Assembly: GCF_900604385.1 (NCBI RefSeq)
Contig: NZ_LR027382.1
Location: forward strand, 2,898,076-2,962,075
Reading direction: 5' to 3'
DNA length: 64,000 bases
DNA from: Alistipes megaguti
GTDB taxonomy: Bacteria; Bacteroidota; Bacteroidia; Bacteroidales; Rikenellaceae
The translations under genes and the position numbers were made by a program. Of the stretch, positions 34,310 to 44,024 are shown piece after piece. The notes beneath the pieces are model-generated. The model did no database searches. It was given only the letters and a program-made list of their open reading frames with translations, and had not been told where the DNA came from. How positions within the stretch are numbered: position 1 is the first letter of the stretch; each line of letters starts with the position of its first letter.

Positions 34310-34882
34310 ATGAGTGAAGCCGAGATTTGGTCGAGATTCAGATCGGGAGATCAGGACGCCTTCGCCGACGTATACAATCTGTATGTCGACGACCTCTATC
34401 GCTATGGCATGAAAATGGTCGACGGAAATCGCGATCTGGTAATCGATGCCATACACGACGTATTCGTCAAACTCTATGAACTGAATGCCTCCTCGACCGT
34501 CGTGCTCAATCCCCGGTTCTATCTGCTGAAGGTCCTCCGGGGCCAAATCCTCGACAATCTCCGCAAGGAGCGGGGCCTCAAACGGGCCGACATCTCCCGC
34601 ATCCCCTTCACGGTCGAATACCGCCTCTCGAACGAAGAGTTCTCAAGCGCCGAACAACAGGCCGAAATGTTCGAACGATACCGGCAGGTCGTCTCCGCCA
34701 TGACCGAACGCCAGAAAGAGGCCATCTACCTCCACTACTCGCTCGGCCTCTCCTACGACGAGGTCGCCGCACTGATGGACATGAACGTCCAGTCGGTGCG
34801 GAATCTCATCCACCGAAGCGTCGAACGAATCCGCAAAATGCTCAAGCTCTCCACCTTTTTGTTTTTTTTCAACATAGTGTGA
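34310..34882 (+). CDS. ECF-type RNA polymerase sigma factor
   Basis: 190 residues from ATG at 34310 (MSEAEIWSRFRSGDQDAFAD). Region 2 spans about 12-75 (VYNLYVDDLYRYGMKMV, AIHDVFVKLYEL) and region 4 about 130-185 (MTERQKEAIYLHYSLGLSYD then EVAALMDMNVQSVRNLIHRS), both complete. It is followed by a FecR-type anti-sigma gene and a SusC with an STN domain: the standard trans-envelope relay by which substrate binding at the outer membrane frees the sigma factor to transcribe the downstream operon. The C-terminus ends in a hydrophobic LFFF stretch encoded by a T8 run. Confidence 0.93.
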   Translation: MSEAEIWSRFRSGDQDAFADVYNLYVDDLYRYGMKMVDGNRDLVIDAIHDVFVKLYELNASSTVVLNPRFYLLKVLRGQILDNLRKERGLKRADISRIPFTVEYRLSNEEFSSAEQQAEMFERYRQVVSAMTERQKEAIYLHYSLGLSYDEVAALMDMNVQSVRNLIHRSVERIRKMLKLSTFLFFFNIV

Positions 34883-34951
34883 GTATATTCGGGCTGCCCG
34901 GAGGGTCTATAGAAGTGAAGGACCTTCAAAACGGCCCGCTACCAACCCATC

Positions 34952-36013
34952 ATGAACAAAGACCTGGACCTGCTGGATTCCATCTTCACCCGTATCGAAT
35001 CCATCGAACAAGAGCTTGACAACCAAACCCGGAAAATGCTCTGGGAACGGATCGCCCGCGATACCCTCCAAAGCAACCACGCTCGGAGCCTTACGCCACA
35101 CGCCTCGCGCAGACGCCGCCTGTTCACCGCCGTCTCGGCTGCAGCCGCCGTGCTGATCCTCTGCCTGGCCGGATACTTCTCCTTCCACACCGAACCCGAC
35201 TCCCCAATCAACTACGACTCCGTGGCGCAATACTTTCCCCACGAAATCGAAAACATCCAACTCGTGCTCCCCGACCGGATCGTCGAAATCCGCAAAAACC
35301 CGTCGGTCGTCTATGAGCCGGGGTGCGTCATCGCCGACGGTGTAAAATACCCCATCGCCCAATCCGACGAAATCCACCAGTTCATCGTCCCCTTCGGCAA
35401 GACCGCCGACGTGCAGCTCGCCGACGGATCGAAGGTCCGCGTCAATGCCGGCAGCAAACTGATCTACAAATCCGGAATGGGCGGCACACGACGGCAGGTC
35501 TACGTCAACGGCGAAGTCTTCCTGGATGTCTTCCACGACGAAAACCGCCCCTTCACCGTCAAGACCAACCGTCTGGATGTCCGTGTCCTGGGAACCGAAT
35601 TCGACGTGCGGGCCTACGACGACGAAGAGGTGCAGTCGGTGGTCCTGGTCTCGGGATCGGTCTCCGTGAGCGCCGACCTGCTCGACCAGCGGTACCGCAT
35701 CTCCCCCGAACAGTGCTTCTCCTACAACACCTCCAACTGCGACATCAGCATCCGTCAGGTCCCCGTCGAAAACTACATCGCCTGGATGGACGGCCTGATG
35801 ATCCTCGACAACTCCCCCCTGAAGGAGGTATTCCGCCAGATCAACCGCTACTACAACGTCGAAATCGTCTACGACAGTTCGCTGGAAAACGTCCGCATCA
35901 GCGGAAAACTCGATATCCGAAGCTCGGTCGAGGACACGCTCGAAACCATCGGCCTGGTCGCCGGCACCCAATACCGCTTCGAAGAGGGCAAGTACTGCAT
36001 CTCAGCCAGATAG
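34952..36013 (+). CDS. FecR-family anti-sigma factor
   Basis: 353 residues. The cytoplasmic N-terminus (1-55) binds sigma; a membrane helix follows at about 57-76 (LFTAVSAAAAVLILCLAGYF), then the periplasmic FecR domain (FGKTADVQLADGSKVRVNAG at about 148-167, VYVNGEVFLDV, FTVKTNRLDVRVLGTEFDVR) and the C-terminal DUF4974 domain (LKEVFRQINRYYNVEIVYDS, about 290-309). It receives the signal from the STN domain of the SusC encoded next. It lies 69 bp after sigma and 22 bp before susC. Confidence 0.95.
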   Translation: MNKDLDLLDSIFTRIESIEQELDNQTRKMLWERIARDTLQSNHARSLTPHASRRRRLFTAVSAAAAVLILCLAGYFSFHTEPDSPINYDSVAQYFPHEIENIQLVLPDRIVEIRKNPSVVYEPGCVIADGVKYPIAQSDEIHQFIVPFGKTADVQLADGSKVRVNAGSKLIYKSGMGGTRRQVYVNGEVFLDVFHDENRPFTVKTNRLDVRVLGTEFDVRAYDDEEVQSVVLVSGSVSVSADLLDQRYRISPEQCFSYNTSNCDISIRQVPVENYIAWMDGLMILDNSPLKEVFRQINRYYNVEIVYDSSLENVRISGKLDIRSSVEDTLETIGLVAGTQYRFEEGKYCISAR

Positions 36014-36035
36014 AACAACCTTTAATACAACCGTC

Positions 36036-39000
36036 ATGATACACAAACGCACCGTCAGGCAACTCCTTGCCTTGTCGGTATTCCTTGTCGTTTCCGTCGT
36101 CTCGGCCCATGCCCAGGGGCTGAGCCTGGAGCTGAGGAATACCTCATTGAAGGAGGCGCTGACAACCATCGAAAAGGAATCCGGGTACATATTCCTTTAC
36201 AACGCCAAATCGGTCGATCTGAACCAGCAGGTAAGCTGCTCGGTCCGGCATGCCTCCCTCGACGAAGTAATGAAGAGCATCCTGCCCGCCGGATTGACCT
36301 ACGAAGTGAAGAACCGCCAGGTGGTCATCTACGGCGTCGCGGACGAACGCGGCACCCCAACCGACGTCAAACGCGTCGCCGAACGCCGCGAGGCCACCAT
36401 CTCGGGCCGTGTGACCGACCACGCGGGTGAACCGCTCGTCGGCGTGAGCATCGTCGAAAAGGGCACCTACAACGGTACGGTCTCCGATGCCGACGGAGGA
36501 TTCACCCTGCAACTCGAAAATGCCGCCAACGCCGTGCTCACGTTCAGCTACCTGGGATTCAACCCCCTCGAGTACAGCGTGGGCGCCCAGACCTCCGGCA
36601 TCACCATCGTCCTCGAGGAGGATACCGTCATGCTCAACGACGTGGTGGTCATCGGATACGGCAAGCAACGCAAGGAGAGCGTCACGGCCGCCATCTCCAC
36701 CATCGCCATGGACGACCTGGTCCAAACCCCGCAGGCCAACATCAGCAACATGCTCGTGGGCCGCATGCCCGGTCTGATCGCCACCCAGCGCAGCGGCGCC
36801 CCCGGCGAAGACTTCTCGGATCTCTACATCCGCGGCGTAAGCACCTTTACCGACAACTCCTCGCCGCTGATTATGGTCGACGGCGTCGAGCGTTCGAACT
36901 TCAACGGCATAGACCCGAACGAGATCGAATCGCTGAGCATCCTCAAGGATGCCTCCGCAACGGCCGTCTACGGTGTCAAGGGCGCCAACGGCGTCATTCT
37001 CATCACCACGAAAAAGGGTACGATCGGCGCACCGAAAATCAGCTACTCGTGCAACTTCGCCATCCAGCAGAGCACCAAACTCCCGAGCTACCTGAACAGC
37101 GCCCAGTACGCAACCCTCTACAACGAAGCCGGCGAGAACGACGCCCGCGTCACCGGTTCGGAGTACATCCCCCGCTTCACGGACAAGGACATCGAACTCT
37201 ACGCCAACGGCTTCGACCCGATCCTGCACCCCAACACCGACTGGATCGGCAGCTTCATCAAGAACATCTCGACCCGCACCCAGCACAATGTCAACATCTC
37301 GGGCGGTATCGAGAAGGTGCAGTACTTCATCTCGGGAAGCTACTACGATCAGACCGGTATCTACAAAAATACGAAAATCGATTCGGACCACGACGTGAAC
37401 CCCCGTGACACGAGGTACAACTTCCGCTCGAACTTCGACTTCCAGATCACCCGCGACTTCACGGCCCAGCTGCAACTGGCGGCCCAGATCGAGACCGTCG
37501 TCTCGCCGAGCGGCGGCAACAGCAGCATCTGGGAGGCCATCTCCTTCGCCAACCCGCTCTCCTCGCCCGGACTGGTCGACGGCAAGATCGTCAAGATCGA
37601 AAACGGCGTGGGCAGCGTCAACCCCTGGCAGGTGCTTCTGAGCAACGGCTACCGCAAGATGAGCAGCAACAACCTCAACTCCTCGCTGCGGCTGGACTAC
37701 GACCTCTCGCACCTGGTCACCAAAGGGCTCTCCGTACACGGCCGCGTTGCCTACGACAGCTACTACTACAGCAGCCGGCGCTACTCGAAAAGCTTCCCCT
37801 ACTACCTGGCTTCGCGTGACGTCGAAGACCCCGACTACATCCATCTGGTGCCGCAGTCCGAAGAGTCCGTCTGGTCGGTATCGAACAGCTGGAGCAAAAA
37901 CCGCAAGGTCTATCTCGAGGCCGGCATCGACTACGACCGCACCTTCGGCGACCACAAGGTCACGGCGCTGCTGCTCTACAACCAGAGCAAATACTGGTCG
38001 CCCTCGCTGGCCTACTACGTGCCCAACGCCTATCAGGGTCTGGTAGGGCGTCTGACCTACGAATACGACTCGCGCTATCTGTTCGAGTTCGACATGGGAT
38101 ACAACGGCACGGAGAACTTCGCCAAGGGCAAGCGTTTCGGATTCTTCCCGGCCGTCTCCGCAGGCTGGATCCTCTCCGAGGAGCCCTGGATCCCGGACAA
38201 CGACATCCTAACCTACATGAAGATCCGCGCCAGCTACGGTGAGGTCGGCAACGACCAGATCGGCGGCGAGCGCTTCCTCTACCTCCCCTCATCGTACGGT
38301 CCGGCCGACGACACGGCGGTCAACCGCTACAATTTCGGGATCTCGACGAATCCCAACAGCTCGCTGGCCATCATCGAAAACAAGATCGGCAATCCCGACC
38401 TTACGTGGGAACGCGCCCAGAAGACCAACGTCGGCATCGACTTCAACATGTTCAAGAACAAGCTCTCGGTCCAGTTCGACTGGTTCTACGAGTACCGCGA
38501 CAACATCCTGGCCAACCGCTCGACCAGCCCCGTCATCATCGGAGCCAACCTCCCGGCCTACAACCTCGGCTCGATGAAGAACACCGGCTATGAGGCCGAC
38601 GTGACGTGGCGCGACCGGATCGGAAAGGTCAACTACTGGGCCCGCTTCAACTGGTCGTTCGCACGCAATACGGTCCTCTACAAGGACGAGGTCGAAAAGG
38701 AGTTCCCCTACCAGATGGAGACCGGACGCCGCTACGGACAGTTCTACGGACTGATCTTCGACGGGTACTACAACACCTGGGAGGAGATCAACGCCTTGGA
38801 CCGCCCCGTCAGCGCCTGGAACGGCAACAACCTCCAGCCCGGAGACTGCCGCTACGTCGACGTCAACAAGGACGGAAAGATCGACAATTACGACATGGTG
38901 CCCGTCGGATACTCCAACATCCCGGAGATCATCTACGGCATCTCGTTCGGGGTTTCGTGGAAGGGCATCGACTTCTCGGCCCTCTTCCAGGGCGCCGACA

Positions 39001-39428
39001 ACGTCTCGATCAAGTACTACGGACGTTCGCTGTGGCCCTTCTCCAAGAGTGAGGAGAGCGCCAAGAGCCTGATCCTGGGACGATGGACCCAGGAGCGCTA
39101 CGAAGCCGGCGAGAAGATCACCTTCCCGCGATTGTCGCTCAACCCCAACAGCGAATCGGACAACAACTACCGCCCCTCGTCGCTCTGGATCCGCGACGCC
39201 GACTACATCCGCCTGAAAAATCTCGAGATCGGCTACACGTTCAGCAAACGCATCACCGACAAACTCCATATCGAGGCGCTGCGCATCTTCTTCAGCGGCA
39301 CCAACCTTTTCACCTGGACCGATGTGATCGATTTCGACCCGGAGGCCCTCTCCACCACCGGCAATACCGAAATCAACACCTATCCGTTGCAGAAAGTCTA
39401 CAACATCGGATTGAACATTACATTCTGA
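36036..39428 (+). CDS. SusC-like TonB-dependent transducer with STN signalling domain
   Basis: 1130 residues. Signal peptide to about residue 26 (VSAHAQG), STN domain about 27-110 (LSLELRNTSLKEALTTIEKE; YEVKNRQVVIYG), carboxypeptidase regulatory-like domain about 125-200 (ISGRVTDHAGEPLVGVSIVE), TonB box DVVVIGYGKQRK, plug (GRMPGLIATQRS, YIRGVSTFTDNSSPLIMVDG, ASATAVYGVKGANGVILITT) and a barrel ending NIGLNITF. The STN domain links it to the FecR/sigma pair just upstream, so it both imports the glycan and reports it. It heads the structural part of the operon. Confidence 0.96.
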   Translation: MIHKRTVRQLLALSVFLVVSVVSAHAQGLSLELRNTSLKEALTTIEKESGYIFLYNAKSVDLNQQVSCSVRHASLDEVMKSILPAGLTYEVKNRQVVIYGVADERGTPTDVKRVAERREATISGRVTDHAGEPLVGVSIVEKGTYNGTVSDADGGFTLQLENAANAVLTFSYLGFNPLEYSVGAQTSGITIVLEEDTVMLNDVVVIGYGKQRKESVTAAISTIAMDDLVQTPQANISNMLVGRMPGLIATQRSGAPGEDFSDLYIRGVSTFTDNSSPLIMVDGVERSNFNGIDPNEIESLSILKDASATAVYGVKGANGVILITTKKGTIGAPKISYSCNFAIQQSTKLPSYLNSAQYATLYNEAGENDARVTGSEYIPRFTDKDIELYANGFDPILHPNTDWIGSFIKNISTRTQHNVNISGGIEKVQYFISGSYYDQTGIYKNTKIDSDHDVNPRDTRYNFRSNFDFQITRDFTAQLQLAAQIETVVSPSGGNSSIWEAISFANPLSSPGLVDGKIVKIENGVGSVNPWQVLLSNGYRKMSSNNLNSSLRLDYDLSHLVTKGLSVHGRVAYDSYYYSSRRYSKSFPYYLASRDVEDPDYIHLVPQSEESVWSVSNSWSKNRKVYLEAGIDYDRTFGDHKVTALLLYNQSKYWSPSLAYYVPNAYQGLVGRLTYEYDSRYLFEFDMGYNGTENFAKGKRFGFFPAVSAGWILSEEPWIPDNDILTYMKIRASYGEVGNDQIGGERFLYLPSSYGPADDTAVNRYNFGISTNPNSSLAIIENKIGNPDLTWERAQKTNVGIDFNMFKNKLSVQFDWFYEYRDNILANRSTSPVIIGANLPAYNLGSMKNTGYEADVTWRDRIGKVNYWARFNWSFARNTVLYKDEVEKEFPYQMETGRRYGQFYGLIFDGYYNTWEEINALDRPVSAWNGNNLQPGDCRYVDVNKDGKIDNYDMVPVGYSNIPEIIYGISFGVSWKGIDFSALFQGADNVSIKYYGRSLWPFSKSEESAKSLILGRWTQERYEAGEKITFPRLSLNPNSESDNNYRPSSLWIRDADYIRLKNLEIGYTFSKRITDKLHIEALRIFFSGTNLFTWTDVIDFDPEALSTTGNTEINTYPLQKVYNIGLNITF

Positions 39429-39433
39429 CAGCC

Positions 39434-41179
39434 ATGAAAAAACTATACCTCTTTGCGGCAGCCCTCCTGCCGGCACTCTTCCAGGCCTGCGATTTCCTGG
39501 AGGCACCCCCTTCCACGGGGCTGAACGAGGACGGCGTGTTCGCCGACCGGGCCCTGGCCGAACAGTACATCACGGGCATTTACGCCGAAGGCATGCCCCT
39601 GGGATTCTCCATGGGTTCGTCGGGCATCGACCGGGGGCTGTGCGCCACCTCGACCCATGCCGGAGCCTGCGACGAGGCCGAATCCGGCACCTCGTGGGAC
39701 AAAACCAACGTCTCCTGGAACGTGAACAACCACAACAACAACGACATCGACTGGGAGGAGGACCCCCGCCACAACACCCGCTGGAGCACCATCCGCAAGT
39801 GCAACATCGTGCTGGAGCGGATCAACGAAGTGCCGTACGACCCGGGAGACCCCGACTTCAACAGCCGGTCGATGGGCGAAGCCTACTTCATGCGGGCCAT
39901 CGTCTTCTGGGAGGGTGTCTACCGCTACGGCGGACTCCCGATCGTCGACCACCGCATCTCGGGGGCCGAAACGGGCAAGATTCCCCGCAGCACCTTCGAA
40001 GAGTGCATCGAGTTCATCGTCCAGGACTGCGACAAGGCCGCCGAGTTGCTTCCCGTCAAATACACGAACAGCACGCTGGTGGGCCGCGCCACGCGCATCG
40101 CCGCTCTGGCCCTCAAGTCGCGAGTGCTGCTCTACGCCGCCAGCCCGCTCTTCAACACCGATTCGCCCTACATGTCGCTCGGCGGTGAGAACGCCAAACT
40201 GACCAGCTACGGAAACTACGACCCCGAGCGCTGGAAACGGGCCGCCGATGCCGCCAAGGAGGCCCTCGACGCCGCCCTCGACGCCGGGTACGCCCTCTAC
40301 AGGGGAGGGACGCCCGAAACCAACTACGAATACGTCTGGACGCAGCCCGACAACGTCGAGATCATCCTGGCCAACAAGAAGTACCGGAACTTCAGCACCT
40401 CGAACAATCCCATCACGGGCAACATCCCCCAGTGGGCCGGCAGTTCGTGGTCGGACGGCGGTCTGTTCGCCACCTTCAACTTCGTGCGCAAATACGAGAA
40501 ACGTGACGGCACACCCCAGACCTGGTCGATGGAGGGCGGCGACGACCTGCTGCAGAAATACGCCGAACTTGACCCGCGTTTCGCCCAAACCATCGGCTAC
40601 CAGGGTTCGGTGTGGAGCGATGAAATCGGCAAACTCGACTTCCTGCCCACCGGCGCCCACTACGTCTCCTACGACAAGACCAAACACCTGGTCCGCAAAT
40701 GGGTGCCCCGCACCCTGAAGGCCACCTCGCCGAAGAACTACACCAACATGGACTGGATCGTCTTCCGCGTCGCCGAACTCTATCTGAACTACGCCGAGGC
40801 CCTGAACGAATACAAGGGGCCAACGGCCGAAGCCTTCGCCGCCGTCAACGAGGTCCGCTCGCGCTCGGGCATGCCCGACTTCCCGCAATCGCTCGACCAG
40901 GACCAGTTCCGCGAGAAACTGCGCAACGAACGCGCCGTGGAGCTCGCCTTCGAAGACCACCGTTTCTGGGACATCCGCCGCTGGATGATCGCCGAACAGG
41001 AGGGCGTCATGCAGGGCGACATGTACGGCCTGCAGATCTCGGCCATCGTCGGCTCGGACGAAATCCACTACAAGCCCTATGTCTTCGAGAAACGACTCTG
41101 GAATGCCCGCTCCTATCTGCACCCGATCAAACAGAATGAAATCGAAAAGGGATACATGCTCCAGAACCCCGGTTGGTAG
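39434..41179 (+). CDS. SusD-like glycan-binding surface lipoprotein
   Basis: 581 residues from ATG at 39434, 5 bp after susC. Lipobox Cys 19 (ALFQAC). Typical SusD features are NVNNHNNNDIDWEEDPRHNT, GEAYFMRAIVFWEGVYRYGG, KSRVLLYAASPLFN, FRVAELYLNYAEALNEYKGP, RNERAVELAFEDHRFWDIRR, and the canonical tail YLHPIKQNEI...MLQNPGW. It should form the lid of the first SusC pair of this locus. Confidence 0.95.
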   Translation: MKKLYLFAAALLPALFQACDFLEAPPSTGLNEDGVFADRALAEQYITGIYAEGMPLGFSMGSSGIDRGLCATSTHAGACDEAESGTSWDKTNVSWNVNNHNNNDIDWEEDPRHNTRWSTIRKCNIVLERINEVPYDPGDPDFNSRSMGEAYFMRAIVFWEGVYRYGGLPIVDHRISGAETGKIPRSTFEECIEFIVQDCDKAAELLPVKYTNSTLVGRATRIAALALKSRVLLYAASPLFNTDSPYMSLGGENAKLTSYGNYDPERWKRAADAAKEALDAALDAGYALYRGGTPETNYEYVWTQPDNVEIILANKKYRNFSTSNNPITGNIPQWAGSSWSDGGLFATFNFVRKYEKRDGTPQTWSMEGGDDLLQKYAELDPRFAQTIGYQGSVWSDEIGKLDFLPTGAHYVSYDKTKHLVRKWVPRTLKATSPKNYTNMDWIVFRVAELYLNYAEALNEYKGPTAEAFAAVNEVRSRSGMPDFPQSLDQDQFREKLRNERAVELAFEDHRFWDIRRWMIAEQEGVMQGDMYGLQISAIVGSDEIHYKPYVFEKRLWNARSYLHPIKQNEIEKGYMLQNPGW

Positions 41180-41197
41180 AATTAACACGTTGAAAAC

Positions 41198-44011
41198 ATG
41201 AAACTGCACCTATCCATAAAACAGATCCTGCGAAGCGTCGCCCTGTGGACGGCCTGCGGCCTTCCGCTCACCCTGCCGGCAGCCGGCCGCGACTCGCTGC
41301 GCATCAGCGTCGCATACGGAAGCCAGCAAGAATGGGAACGTACCGAAGCCCAGTCGAGCGTCTCGGGCGAGGAGCTGCTGCGCACCACCTCGGCCAACGT
41401 CGGCAATGCCCTCCAGGGACGGCTCCCCGGCCTCACCCTGCTGCAGCAAAGCGCCGAACCGGGGTATGACTTCGACATCACGAACCTGGCCATGCGCGGC
41501 CGGACGACCTATACGGACAACTCCCGGATGCTTGTCTTCGTAGACGGGTTCGAGTCCACGATCGAGAGCCTGACAGCCTCCGAAATCGAATCGGTAACCC
41601 TGCTCAAGGATGCCGCAGCCCTGGTTCTCTACGGCATGCGCGGCGCCAACGGCGTGCTGCTGGTCACCACCAAACGCGGCCTGGATTCGCGCCCCGACAT
41701 CAAGGTCCGCATCCAGTCGGGCATCCAGCAGGCCATGGCCCTGCCCGACCCCGTGGACTCCTACACCTATGCCTCGCTCCACAACCTGGCTTCGGCCAAC
41801 GACGAGCGTACGCCCCTCTACGGACAGCAGGCCCTCGACGCCTACCGGAACGGCTCGGATCCCTACCTCTACCCCAATGTGAACTGGAAGGAACAGATGC
41901 TCCGCAAGATCGCTCCCCTGACCACGGCCGACATCTCGTTCCGCGGAGGCAACCGGATTGTCAAGTACTACCTGCTGGTCGGACTCACCAACAACCAGGG
42001 ATACTACAAAGGCACCGACTCCAAACGCCGCGAGAACTCCAATGCCTACTACAACGCCTTCAACATCCGTTCGAACATCGACATCAACATCACCAAACGC
42101 CTCTCGGCAGCCCTGAGTTTCGGCGGATGCATCGGTGACCGTTCGGTTCCAGGCGGAGGCAGCTCGGCCTACAGTCTGCTGAGCTCGATCTACACCACGC
42201 CGCCGAATGCCTTCCCGGTGCGGAACCCCGACGGGAGTCTGGGCGGAAGTTCGCTGCTGACCAACCCCGTGGGCGAACTGCTCTACCGCGGAGTCTATCG
42301 CGAAAACAGCCGCACCTTCCAACTCGTCTTCACGCCCCGCTACCAGCTCGACTTCATCACCCGCGGCCTCAGCCTCAGCGCCTCGGTCGCCTACAACAAC
42401 TACATGGCCGATTCGTCGGTCAAGAACCGCAACTACGCCCGCTACGCCCTCTCACCGGGTGAGAATGCCGGCGAGTATGTCTACACGCAGTACGGAGCCG
42501 ACGAACCGCTGGAGGCCTCGGAAGGGTTCCGTACGGACTGGAGCCGCATCAACTTCCGCGTCTCGCTCGACTACGACCGCTCGTTCGGCCGGCATGACGT
42601 TTCGGCCGGAGCCTTCTTCCTGACCGACAAGTATCGCGAATACGCCGTGCGTTCGGACATGAAGTACGTCAATTTCGCGGCCCGAGCCACCTACTCCTAC
42701 GACAAGCGCTACATCGCCCAGATCGCCGCCTCCTACACGGGTTGCGACGACTTCGCTCCGGGACACCGTTTCGGACTCTTCCCCGCCGTATCGGTCGGCT
42801 GGGTACTCTCCAACGAATCGTGGCTCAAGCCGGCAGAGTCGATCGAATACCTGAAGCTGCGGGCTTCGGTCGGGCTGGTCGGAAACAACCGCAACGACGC
42901 CGGACGCTATCTCTACGACGAGTCCTACGCCTCGACAGGCTCCTACCTGCTCGGCACCGGAAGCTCCGCCACGGGTGCCTTCGGCAGTACGATCATCTCC
43001 AATCCGGCACTGACCTGCGAAAAGGAGCTCATCGCCAACGTCGGTCTCGACGCGGAATTCGGGTTCGGACTCTACCTGAGCGCCGACTACTTCGACCGCA
43101 GGCGTACGGGCATCGTGGACCAGGCCGAAGCCACCACGCCGGGATTCATCGGCGCCTCTTCGAGCGGGATCCTCCCCTACATGAATGTCGGCGAGGTCCG
43201 TAACCGCGGCTTTGAGCTCACGCTCGGGTGGGAGAAAAGGAGCCGCGCCGTCACCTGGTCGGCCGAAGCCTCGGTGTGGTACGCCCGCAACGAGATCCTC
43301 GACATGGGCGAGGCTGCCAGACTCTACGACTACCAGTACCGCAAGGGGCATCCCGCCGGAACACCCTTCGTCCTGGTCGCCGACGGACTCTACCAGAAGG
43401 AGGACTTCAATGCCGACGGTTCGCTGGCCGACGGGCTTCCCGTCCCGCAGTATGGAGCCGTCAAACCCGGCGACATCAAGTACGTGAACCAGAACGACGA
43501 TCAGGTCATCGACAGTTACGATGCCGTGCCGGTCGGCTATTCCGAACTGCCCGAATGGAACTACGCCTTCACGGGACGCCTCAGCTGGAAGGGGCTCGAA
43601 CTCGAGTTGCTGTTCCACGGCGTCGCCCACCGCGACCTCTATCTGAGCGGTCCGACCGTCTGGTCGTTCCAGGACAACGGTTCGGCCTCGGCCCTGGCCC
43701 GCGACAGCTGGACGGCTGACAATACGGACGCCTCCTATCCGCGACTCTCGCTCTCGGAGTTCGACAACAACTACCGCACCTCCACCTTCTGGCGGCGCAA
43801 CGGCGGCTACCTGCGTCTCAAGAACCTCTACCTGGCCTACAACATCCCCTCGCGCAAAGCGGCCGGACAGAGCAAGGTCTGTGTCTATTTCAACGGCACG
43901 AACCTCCTGACATGGAGCGACCTGGGCGATCTGGCCGACCCGGAAAGCAACGACCTGATTACATATCCCCTGGCCCGAACCTACAGCCTGGGACTGAAAT
44001 TCACCTTCTAA
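41198..44011 (+). CDS. Second SusC-like transporter, without STN and carboxypeptidase-like domains
   Basis: 937 residues. After a signal peptide (to about residue 30, LPAAG) it enters almost directly the plug: ISVAYGSQQEWERTEAQSSV (replacing the usual VVxGYGxQ), ALQGRLPGLTLLQQ, MRGRTTYTDNSRMLVFVDGF, AAALVLYGMRGANGVLLVTT, then a full barrel ending SLGLKFTF. It lacks both the STN and the N-terminal extension domain of the first SusC, so it should not signal. It pairs with the SusD-GH16 fusion encoded 13 bp downstream. Confidence 0.94.
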   Translation: MKLHLSIKQILRSVALWTACGLPLTLPAAGRDSLRISVAYGSQQEWERTEAQSSVSGEELLRTTSANVGNALQGRLPGLTLLQQSAEPGYDFDITNLAMRGRTTYTDNSRMLVFVDGFESTIESLTASEIESVTLLKDAAALVLYGMRGANGVLLVTTKRGLDSRPDIKVRIQSGIQQAMALPDPVDSYTYASLHNLASANDERTPLYGQQALDAYRNGSDPYLYPNVNWKEQMLRKIAPLTTADISFRGGNRIVKYYLLVGLTNNQGYYKGTDSKRRENSNAYYNAFNIRSNIDINITKRLSAALSFGGCIGDRSVPGGGSSAYSLLSSIYTTPPNAFPVRNPDGSLGGSSLLTNPVGELLYRGVYRENSRTFQLVFTPRYQLDFITRGLSLSASVAYNNYMADSSVKNRNYARYALSPGENAGEYVYTQYGADEPLEASEGFRTDWSRINFRVSLDYDRSFGRHDVSAGAFFLTDKYREYAVRSDMKYVNFAARATYSYDKRYIAQIAASYTGCDDFAPGHRFGLFPAVSVGWVLSNESWLKPAESIEYLKLRASVGLVGNNRNDAGRYLYDESYASTGSYLLGTGSSATGAFGSTIISNPALTCEKELIANVGLDAEFGFGLYLSADYFDRRRTGIVDQAEATTPGFIGASSSGILPYMNVGEVRNRGFELTLGWEKRSRAVTWSAEASVWYARNEILDMGEAARLYDYQYRKGHPAGTPFVLVADGLYQKEDFNADGSLADGLPVPQYGAVKPGDIKYVNQNDDQVIDSYDAVPVGYSELPEWNYAFTGRLSWKGLELELLFHGVAHRDLYLSGPTVWSFQDNGSASALARDSWTADNTDASYPRLSLSEFDNNYRTSTFWRRNGGYLRLKNLYLAYNIPSRKAAGQSKVCVYFNGTNLLTWSDLGDLADPESNDLITYPLARTYSLGLKFTF

Positions 44012-44024
44012 GACTGCTGACAAG

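Noticed and set aside
36144..37955. Long antisense open frame of about 600 codons within the first SusC gene of the PUL
   Set aside because: It is a shadow of the high-GC coding frame: composition rich in Val, Gly and Asp with no domain signature, while the plus strand is a perfect SusC. Similar antisense frames at 38289-39506, 39443-41209, 42452-44131, 47169-47900 and 52278-54350 were rejected for the same reason.
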